From an uncultured Phascolarctobacterium sp. (GTDB taxonomy: Bacteria; Bacillota; Negativicutes; Acidaminococcales; Acidaminococcaceae), in NCBI GenBank assembly GCA_949287345.1, contig CASEGD010000038.1, positions 1-8,240 of the forward strand: DNA of 8,240 bases, given 5' to 3'. The notes under the pieces were generated by a model that was given only the letters and a program-made list of their open reading frames with translations, did no database searches and was not told the DNA's origin. This document shows positions 1 to 4,518 of the stretch, in pieces. Each line of letters begins with the position of its first letter. The stretch's first letter is position 1. Both the position numbers and the translations under genes were made by a program.

Positions 1-1234
1 AGGCGGCTCCCTCGGCGAAATGCATGCTAACAAAATCGTTAAAGTACAGCGCCTTGCTCTCAAAATGGGTGCTCCGTGCGTTGGCCTGAACGATTCCGGT
101 GGTGCTCGTATCCAGGAAGCAGTTGACGCTCTGGGCGGTTACGGCAAGATCTTCTTTGAAAACACCTGCGCATCCGGTGTTGTTCCTCAGATCTCCGCAA
201 TCATGGGTCCTTCTGCAGGCGGCGCTGTTTACAGCCCGGCTCTGACCGACTTCATTTACATGGTAAAGAACACTTCCAAAATGTTCATTACCGGCCCGGC
301 AGTTGTTAAATCCGTTACTGGCGAAGAAGTTACCCAGGAAGAACTCGGTGGCGCTATGACCCACAACCAGACTTCCGGCGTTGCTCACTTTGCGGCAGAA
401 AACGATGAGGACTGCATCAAACAAATCCGTCATCTGTTAAGCTTCCTCCCGTCCAACAATATGGAAACTGCTCCGATTATGGAAACTGGTGATGATCCTC
501 AGAGAGCGGATATGTCCTTAAATACTATTATTCCGGATGACTCTAATCATCCTTATGATATGAAAGAAGTCATTAAGAGCATCGTTGATAATGGTGAATT
601 CTATGAATCACAGCAATATTATGCGATGAACATTATTACCTGCTTTGCTCGCATGGATGGGCAGAGTGTGGGCATTATTGCCAACCAGCCGAAAGTTATG
701 GCAGGCTGCCTTGACATCAACGCTTCCGATAAAGCTGCAAGGTTTATCCGCTTCTGTGATGCGTTTAACATTCCGCTTTTGAACCTGGTTGACGTTCCGG
801 GCTTCTTGCCGGGTACTAACCAAGAATATGGCGGCATTATCCGTCACGGCGCTAAGATGCTTTATGCATATTCCGAAGCAACCGTTCCTAAAATTACTTT
901 GATTACCCGTAAAGCGTACGGTGGTTCCTATATTGCAATGTGTGCTCAGGAACTTGGTGCTGATCAGGTTATTGCATGGCCTTCGGCAGAAGTAGCGGTT
1001 ATGGGCCCGGCTGGTGCAGCTAACATTATCTTCCGTAAGGATCCGGATGTTGCAGCAAAAACAGCAGAATACATCGAAAATTTTGCAACTCCGTATCAGG
1101 CAGCCAGCAGAGGCATGGTTGATATGGTAATTCAGCCTAAGGATTCGCGCCCGGTTGTTATCAATGCTTTACGTATGCTTGAATCCAAACGCGAAAACCG
1201 TCCGGCTAAAAAACACGGCAATATTCCGCTGTGA
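1..1234 (+). CDS. mmdA: Methylmalonyl-CoA decarboxylase alpha subunit (carboxyltransferase), 5' end cut by window
   Basis: The alpha subunit moves the carboxyl group of (S)-methylmalonyl-CoA onto biotin of the carrier subunit. The beta subunit then releases CO2 and exports Na+, the energy-conserving step of succinate-to-propionate fermentation. The reading frame is open from base 2 (GGSLGEMH...) to TGA at 1232-1234, so the ATG at 20 is internal, not the start. About 410 residues are present of roughly 510 usual in the family, so about 100 N-terminal residues lie upstream. Acyl-CoA carboxyltransferase motifs are clear: [10 protein letters not shown] near 89-118, [15 protein letters not shown] near 205-249, [13 protein letters not shown] near 790-828, [11 protein letters not shown] near 909-941 and MGPAGAANI near 1000-1026. 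The C-terminus KKHGNIPL agrees with my recollection of Veillonella MmdA rather than propionyl-CoA carboxylase beta chains. The helix before FATPY looks several residues shorter than usual. A biotin-dependent propionyl-CoA carboxylase is the main alternative; the next gene argues for the decarboxylase. Confidence 0.88.
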   Translation, partial: GGSLGEMHANKIVKVQRLALKMGAPCVGLNDSGGARIQEAVDALGGYGKIFFENTCASGVVPQISAIMGPSAGGAVYSPALTDFIYMVKNTSKMFITGPAVVKSVTGEEVTQEELGGAMTHNQTSGVAHFAAENDEDCIKQIRHLLSFLPSNNMETAPIMETGDDPQRADMSLNTIIPDDSNHPYDMKEVIKSIVDNGEFYESQQYYAMNIITCFARMDGQSVGIIANQPKVMAGCLDINASDKAARFIRFCDAFNIPLLNLVDVPGFLPGTNQEYGGIIRHGAKMLYAYSEATVPKITLITRKAYGGSYIAMCAQELGADQVIAWPSAEVAVMGPAGAANIIFRKDPDVAAKTAEYIENFATPYQAASRGMVDMVIQPKDSRPVVINALRMLESKRENRPAKKHGNIPL

Positions 1235-1237
1235 TGT

Positions 1238-1247
1238 AAAGGGGTGG
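1238..1247 (+). promoter_or_regulatory. Ribosome binding site that fixes the start of the small mmdE-like gene
   Basis: AAAGGGGTGG lies 5 bases before ATG 1253, and its GGGG core 8 bases before it. An in-frame GTG at 1244 lies inside this purine-rich tract and would have no ribosome binding site of its own, so ATG 1253 is the better start. Confidence 0.6.
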
Positions 1248-1252
1248 AAGTT

Positions 1253-1516
1253 ATGTCATTCTTTGGACTTTTTGGCAGCAAAAAGAAAGAACATACCGAA
1301 GAACAGCATGCAGTAGCACCTGCGGTAGCGCCTGCTCCGCAGGCCGCCCCGCCAGATGTTCAGCAGGATATAATGGCCGCTATTAGTGCAGCTGTATATG
1401 TAGTAATGTATAGTAGTGAAAATACAACGGCTAAAGTGGAAATTAAACATCCATCACTTTTATGGGCACAGACCGGCCGTTTAAGCCTTATGGAAAAAAG
1501 GCAGGCATGCTATTAA
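1253..1516 (+). CDS. Small decarboxylase subunit, MmdE / GcdD C-terminal-like
   Basis: A protein of 87 residues from ATG 1253. It begins with a short hydrophobic/basic segment (MSFFGLFGSKKK), then an acidic stretch, an Ala/Pro linker at about residues 20-36, and a C-terminal domain (about 38-85) with AAISAAVYVVMYSS, VEIKHPSLLWAQTGR and LMEKRQ. The W-x-x-x-GR-x-x-L-M-x-x-RQ ending is what I recall at the end of Veillonella MmdD/MmdE, Acidaminococcus GcdD and, less closely, OadG; these small subunits hold the alpha, beta and carrier subunits together at the membrane. Unlike MmdD/OadG there is no convincing N-terminal transmembrane helix: only about seven apolar residues precede KKK. It starts 18 bases after the mmdA stop, so the two are very probably co-transcribed. 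mmdE fits the order mmdA-mmdE known from Veillonella, but the protein is longer than the 55-residue MmdE, so I leave the symbol open. Confidence 0.72.
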   Translation: MSFFGLFGSKKKEHTEEQHAVAPAVAPAPQAAPPDVQQDIMAAISAAVYVVMYSSENTTAKVEIKHPSLLWAQTGRLSLMEKRQACY

Positions 1517-1584
1517 ATTTACTTAATTTTTTATGACGATAATAGGCGGACATTGAACTGGCCGTAAAATGAAAATTATAAAAA

Positions 1585-1612
1585 TTTTAAGCAAATTATT
1601 ATAATGTATAAT
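1585..1612 (+). promoter_or_regulatory. Likely promoter for the MatC-family transporter
   Basis: A perfect TATAAT at 1607-1612 is preceded 16 bases upstream by a weak TTTTAA at 1585-1590. A second TATAAT lies at 1600-1605 without a good partner. The tract is very A+T rich, which makes chance matches likelier. Transcription would begin near 1619 and give a leader of about 37 bases. No clear intrinsic terminator separates mmdE from this point, so read-through from mmdA is also possible. Confidence 0.45.
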
Positions 1613-1655
1613 ATGGCGAAATCGGCTTGTTTAGTGTCTGGAAAGAGGTGAAATT

Positions 1656-3011
1656 ATGTTTGGTTTAGATATTACCTTTCCGGCATTTATGTCGATTGTT
1701 GCGTTGATTTTCTTAATTGCTATCAGCTGTGTTAATGAAAAAATCAATGTTGGTTTTTTGGGCATTGGCTTAGGGCTTTTGGTAGGTGGCCTTTTTGCGG
1801 ATATTCCTGGTAATAAAGCTTTTGGTATGTTTGCTACCAGTACTTTTATGTTGTTGGCCAGCGTAACATTTATGTTCGGTATGGCGCAAACCAATGGCAC
1901 GCTGCAAAAGTTGACAGACAAATCATTACGTTTATGTGGCGGTAATGTGGCACTTGTTCCTATAATGATTTTTGTTCTTTCCAATATTTTGGCAACTATT
2001 GGCCCGGGCAATATTGCCGCCTGTGCACTGATGGCGCCTTTAACAATGGCTATTGCTAATAAAATTAAAATGCCGATGTTTCTGATGACGCTTATCCTTG
2101 TAGGTTCTACAAACGGTGCAGCATTATCGCCGCTTGCGCCTACTGGCATCATTGGTAATACAATTATAGCGCAAAATGCAGAAGCATTAGGTATACCGGC
2201 AGATTATCTGTCTACTCTTGGTTGGAAAATTCATGTAAACAGTGAAATTGCTCAGGGCTTTGTTACTTTAATGGGCTTTTTACTGATGGGCGGTTTAAAA
2301 TGGCTGCGCGAAACACGTGGTGCTGATCTTGATATTGATACTATCGCACCGAAGCCAGAACCGTTTACCAAACATCAATGGATTACTCTTATAGCTATGG
2401 TAGCCTTGGTAGTTTTAGTTGTAGTTCCTGGTCTTCCTGGCATTAAAGGTACTCTTCCGAAATGGATTGCTAACATAACGACTGATGTTGGTACCGTCGC
2501 ATTTATTCTTTCAATTATTTTAATGTGCACCGGTTCTGGTGATAGCCAGAAAGCTATTAAAGTAATGCCTTGGGGCGTTATTATGATGGTTTGTGGTGTT
2601 ATGATTTTGATTGAAGTTATGGATACAACCGGTGGTTTAAACTTCTTGGTTGATGTAATGACTAAAGTTTCCGGACCTGTTAGTATTACATTCTGGGTAA
2701 CGCTTGTTGCAGCTATTATTTCTGCATATTCAAGCTCCTCCGGCGTTGTAATGCCTACATTCCTTTCTATGGCACCGGGTCTTGTACAGCTTACCGGCTG
2801 TGACCCGATCGCACTCTGCTCTTCAATTTGCGTAGGTGCACATCTTGTTGATACTTCTCCGCTTAGCGGCATGGGCGCTATGTGCTTGGCAGCTGCGGCA
2901 GATTACGAAGATGCAAGTGCATTGTTCCGTAAACTTCTTATTTGGGGTTTCTCAATGTCAATTGTTTCTGCAGTTATCTGCTTCGTATTCTTTGGTGTTT
3001 TAGGTTTATAA
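1656..3011 (+). CDS. MatC-family dicarboxylate transporter (probable succinate or other C4/C3 dicarboxylate carrier)
   Basis: A very hydrophobic inner-membrane protein of 451 residues, with roughly ten or more membrane segments and a soluble break at about 216-240 (RETRGADLDIDTIAPKPEP). It fits the MatC/DASS-like ion transporter superfamily: VTFMFGMAQTNGTL at 70-83 matches the conserved segment after the MatC N-terminal domain; a Gly/Pro/Ser-rich re-entrant type stretch lies at 150-168 (GSTNGAALSPLAPTG), and its C-terminal counterparts are SAYSSSSGVVMPT at 356-368 and VDTSPLSGMGA at 398-408. Such paired Ser/Thr/Pro motifs bind carboxylate and Na+ in related carriers. ATG 1656 follows AAAGAGGTG at 1642-1650. 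Rhizobial MatC carries malonate. Here the neighbouring methylmalonyl-CoA decarboxylase makes succinate the most sensible substrate, but that is inference from context. Malate, fumarate or malonate cannot be excluded. Confidence 0.8.
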   Translation: MFGLDITFPAFMSIVALIFLIAISCVNEKINVGFLGIGLGLLVGGLFADIPGNKAFGMFATSTFMLLASVTFMFGMAQTNGTLQKLTDKSLRLCGGNVALVPIMIFVLSNILATIGPGNIAACALMAPLTMAIANKIKMPMFLMTLILVGSTNGAALSPLAPTGIIGNTIIAQNAEALGIPADYLSTLGWKIHVNSEIAQGFVTLMGFLLMGGLKWLRETRGADLDIDTIAPKPEPFTKHQWITLIAMVALVVLVVVPGLPGIKGTLPKWIANITTDVGTVAFILSIILMCTGSGDSQKAIKVMPWGVIMMVCGVMILIEVMDTTGGLNFLVDVMTKVSGPVSITFWVTLVAAIISAYSSSSGVVMPTFLSMAPGLVQLTGCDPIALCSSICVGAHLVDTSPLSGMGAMCLAAAADYEDASALFRKLLIWGFSMSIVSAVICFVFFGVLGL

Positions 3012-3022
3012 GTTTAAACAAA

Positions 3023-3050
3023 TTGTTTCTCCTTAAAATTATTATATAGT
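3023..3050 (+). promoter_or_regulatory. Promoter of the 3062-3244 RNA element
   Basis: TTGTTT at 3023-3028 and TATAGT at 3045-3050 are separated by 16 bases, predicting a start near 3057-3062, exactly where the left arm of the long inverted pairing begins. It lies just after the transporter stop codon. Confidence 0.5.
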
Positions 3051-3061
3051 GGTTTTATTGT

Positions 3062-3244
3062 AATTTCCGCGGTGTTAATGCAGGGAAGTGAAATATCCAT
3101 ACTTCGGCTCTTCAAATCTCAATTCTAACGAGTAGACAAATCTTACGAAGAACAAAGTATCTCACAAAATTAATTTGATTTTACAACGGTTGGATGCAGA
3201 GTATGCCTAAAGTAATTTTAAATTAACACAACACCGCTGAAATT
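3062..3244 (+). ncRNA. ssrS: Candidate 6S RNA (SsrS-like), about 183 nt
   Basis: The two ends pair: 3062-3076 with 3230-3244, 14 of 15 positions with one C-U mismatch, including GCGGTGTT against AACACCGC. The stem can alternatively continue as GTTAAT (3074-3079) with ATTAAC (3222-3227) by bulging five bases on the right side. Inside lies a roughly symmetric unpaired stretch (about 3080-3097 and 3206-3221), followed by an upper stem starting CATACT 3098-3103 with AGTATG 3200-3205. A closing stem, central bubble and long upper arm in about 180 nt is the layout of 6S RNA, which mimics an open promoter and binds the housekeeping RNA polymerase holoenzyme. A promoter and a terminator on the same strand frame it and no convincing reading frame fills it. 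Alternatives are another structured small RNA or the transporter's 3' untranslated region. Identity rests on architecture and loose resemblance of the ends to E. coli 6S, not on an alignment. Confidence 0.55.
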
Positions 3245-3248
3245 TTTA

Positions 3249-3290
3249 CTCCGGCTGTAGCAGAGGAATGCAGCCGGAGATTTTTCTTTT
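3249..3290 (+). terminator. Intrinsic terminator after the candidate 6S RNA
   Basis: CTCCGGCTG at 3249-3257 pairs perfectly (9 bp) with CAGCCGGAG at 3271-3279 around a 13-base loop, followed by ATTTTTCTTTT. The T-rich tail is on the + strand side, so it ends rightward transcription from the RNA element and any read-through from the transporter gene. Confidence 0.88.
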
Positions 3291-3449
3291 GCATTTATGT
3301 TAAGGATGGAGCCTTCCTTATTTTAGTTTATTACTTATGTTTGTTCTTTTGTTCCGTCAAAAGAATAAATATGAATAATATAGTAAAAAATTAAAAAGTA
3401 CCTACCTTTATATAAAGATGAAACCAAAAAATAAAACCACAAAAAGGTA
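3291..3449. other. A+T-rich intergenic stretch without a gene
   Basis: No reading frame with a ribosome binding site is seen. The only structure is a weak hairpin, TAAGGA 3301-3306 with TCCTTA 3315-3320 followed by TTTTA, which may be a backup terminator for rightward transcription. The rest is A/T runs between two convergent transcription units. Confidence 0.5.
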
Positions 3450-3485
3450 AAAATAAAAACGCTGCTTTTTCAAGCAGCGTTTTTA
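3450..3485 (-). terminator. Intrinsic terminator of purC
   Basis: AAAAACGCTGCTT (3455-3467) pairs with AAGCAGCGTTTTT (3472-3484), 13 bp around a TTTC loop. On the minus strand the hairpin is followed by a U-rich tract, and it begins 13 bases past the purC stop. The T-run on the plus strand side (3480-3491) means it could also stop rightward transcription. Confidence 0.85.
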
Positions 3486-3497
3486 TTTTTTTATCTC

Positions 3498-4208
3498 TTA
3501 TTTCCCCTCACCGGTCAGCCTTCTGATGATTTCGTGGTAGGCTTCTTCCACGCCGCCCATGTCGCGGCGGAAGCGGTCCTTATCCAGCTTTTCGTTGGTG
3601 TCCCAGTCCCACAGGCGTGCGCAGTCCGGCGTAATTTCGTCCGCCAGGATGATGTTGCCGTCCTTATCGACGCCGTATTCGGTTTTAAAGTCAATCAGGC
3701 GCACCTTGCGCGTTGCCAAAAAGTCTTTCAGCACTGCGTTGATTTTCAGCGCCATTTCGCGGATTGTGGCAATCTGCTCGTCGGTAGCAATGCCGAAAGC
3801 TACGCCGTAATCGGGGCTTATCATCGGGTCATCAAGCTCGTCGCTTTTATAGTAAAACTCAACCAGCGGGCGGTGCAGCACGTAGCCTTCTTCTACGCCC
3901 ATTTTTTTGGCGAGGCTGCCCGCAGCGATGTTGCGGCAGACAACTTCAACCGGGATGATTTTTACTTTTTTGCACAGCTGTTCGCGGTCGCTGAGCTTTT
4001 TGATGATGTGGTGCGGGATGCCGTTTTTGGCAAGCAAATCGAAGAAAAAGGTTGTAATGGTGTTGTTCATAATGCCCTTATCCACGATAGTGCCGTGTTT
4101 GGCGCCGTTTAATGCGGTGGCGTCGTCCTTGTAGTAAATAACTACTTCGTTGGGGTCTGCGGTGGCAAATACTTTTTTGGCTTTGCCTTCGTATAACAGT
4201 TCGGCCAT
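3498..4208 (-). CDS. purC: Phosphoribosylaminoimidazole-succinocarboxamide (SAICAR) synthase
   Basis: A cytosolic enzyme of de novo purine synthesis: it joins aspartate to CAIR with ATP to give SAICAR. The 236 residues match the usual bacterial length. Family motifs in order: nucleotide-binding YEGKAKKV at 6-13, KGIMNNTIT near 44-52, EVVCRNIAAGSLAKK at 88-102, RLIDFKTEYG at 170-179 and the signature LADEITPDCARLWD at 188-201. ATG 4206-4208 is preceded by AAAGAGG (plus-strand 4217-4223) at 8 bases. It stands alone here: its own promoter lies at 4289-4317 and its terminator at 3450-3485, so it is not in a purine operon in this window. It is divergent from the glutamine synthetase gene; glutamine is a nitrogen donor for purine synthesis elsewhere in the pathway, a metabolic link but not proof of co-regulation. 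Confidence 0.97.
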   Translation of the reverse strand: MAELLYEGKAKKVFATADPNEVVIYYKDDATALNGAKHGTIVDKGIMNNTITTFFFDLLAKNGIPHHIIKKLSDREQLCKKVKIIPVEVVCRNIAAGSLAKKMGVEEGYVLHRPLVEFYYKSDELDDPMISPDYGVAFGIATDEQIATIREMALKINAVLKDFLATRKVRLIDFKTEYGVDKDGNIILADEITPDCARLWDWDTNEKLDKDRFRRDMGGVEEAYHEIIRRLTGEGK

Positions 4209-4236
4209 GGTTAAAACCTCTTTCTTTTATTAAGTA

Positions 4237-4259
4237 ATGCCCGGCGGGGTACCGGGCAT
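4237..4259 (-). other. GC-rich hairpin in the purC leader
   Basis: ATGCCCGG (4237-4244) pairs perfectly with CCGGGCAT (4252-4259) around a 7-base loop in the roughly 73-nt purC leader. No U-run follows on the minus strand, so it is not an intrinsic terminator. It may stabilise the mRNA or be a protein site. It is too short and has the wrong layout for a purine riboswitch. Confidence 0.6.
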
Positions 4260-4288
4260 CCTGTTTGTGCTTTGTTTGTGATGTAAAT

Positions 4289-4317
4289 ATTTTAGAGCTT
4301 TTAAAAGTGGTTGTCAA
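4289..4317 (-). promoter_or_regulatory. Strong promoter of purC
   Basis: Read on the minus strand, a consensus TTGACA (4312-4317), a 17-base spacer and TAAAAT (4289-4294) form a near-ideal housekeeping promoter. Transcription would start near 4282, about 73 bases before the purC ATG. Confidence 0.85.
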
Positions 4318-4352
4318 TGATTTTTTATTAAAATGTCCAATGTATACAGCAC

Positions 4353-4389
4353 AATTTACACTAAATTTTCAGAAAATAACGACATTTTC
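4353..4389. promoter_or_regulatory. Cluster of inverted repeats upstream of the glnN promoter
   Basis: Three perfect short inverted repeats are packed here: AATTTA-CAC-TAAATT (4353-4367), TTTTC-A-GAAAA (4366-4376) and GAAAAT-6 bases-ATTTTC (4372-4389). They lie between the purC and glnN promoters, where regulators of either gene could bind. The A+T richness makes some such symmetry expected by chance. None matches the GlnR/TnrA box. Confidence 0.35.
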
Positions 4390-4396
4390 AAAAACC

Positions 4397-4415
4397 CTTT
4401 ACAAATAGTGTAAAG
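4397..4415. promoter_or_regulatory. Operator-like inverted repeat on the glnN -35 region
   Basis: CTTTACA (4397-4403) and TGTAAAG (4409-4415) form a perfect 7-base inverted repeat with a 5-base spacer, covering the -35 hexamer and the start of the spacer. A dimeric repressor bound there would block RNA polymerase. A further TTTACA half-site occurs at 4355-4360, 43 bases (about four helix turns) upstream. The cognate regulator cannot be named from the sequence. Confidence 0.45.
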
Positions 4416-4426
4416 CGATTTATAAT
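4398..4426 (+). promoter_or_regulatory. Promoter of glnN
   Basis: TTTACA at 4398-4403, a 17-base spacer and a perfect TATAAT at 4421-4426 predict transcription from about 4432-4434, immediately before the leader terminator. No -24/-12 sigma-54 element (TGGC...TTGC) is seen in this gap. Confidence 0.85.
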
Positions 4427-4434
4427 TACAGCAT

Positions 4435-4490
4435 AAGCAACGACGAAGTTGTGGAAGTCATTCCGCTTCACACGTTGCTTTTTTTATTTT
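4435..4490 (+). terminator. Leader terminator / attenuator upstream of glnN
   Basis: AAGCAACG (4435-4442) pairs perfectly with CGTTGCTT (4473-4480), and inside it TGTG-AAG (4450-4457, one base bulged) pairs with CTT-CACA (4466-4472). A T-run interrupted by a single A follows to 4490. This is an intrinsic terminator sitting between the glnN promoter and its ribosome binding site. The same bases can instead form GCAAC/GTTGT (4437-4441 with 4448-4452, six-base loop) and then GGAA/TTCC (4453-4456 with 4461-4464), which destroys the terminator. That is the arrangement expected of an attenuator. What switches it is unknown; ANTAR-type antiterminators use paired six-base-loop hairpins, but these loops do not show the expected A1/G4 pattern. 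Confidence 0.7.
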
Positions 4491-4518
4491 ATGTTTTGTT
4501 TGTGAGGGGGAACTTAAT

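Noticed and set aside
20..22. ATG at 20 as the start of mmdA
   Set aside because: The frame is open upstream and the preceding residues GGSLGE are part of the conserved carboxyltransferase fold, so the gene begins before the window.
1244..1252. GTG start giving the small subunit three extra residues
   Set aside because: The GTG lies inside the ribosome binding tract for ATG 1253 and has no site of its own.
1517..1584. Terminator after the small mmdE-like gene
   Set aside because: Only A/T-only pairings of about five bases are possible near 1515-1533, too weak to call.
1631..2152. Open frame of 173 codons on the minus strand inside the transporter gene
   Set aside because: It mirrors a strongly supported membrane-protein gene, has no recognisable family motif and no ribosome binding site of note.
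3534..4112. Open frame of 192 codons on the plus strand opposite purC
   Set aside because: purC is certain in this interval, and the antisense product shows no domain I recognise.
4209..4288. Purine riboswitch in the purC leader
   Set aside because: The leader has a single hairpin and lacks the three-way junction and loop sequences of the purine aptamer.
4321..4518. Sigma-54 promoter or GlnR/TnrA box upstream of glnN
   Set aside because: No GG/GC pair with -24/-12 spacing and no TGTNA-type palindrome of the GlnR/TnrA kind was found; a good housekeeping promoter is present.
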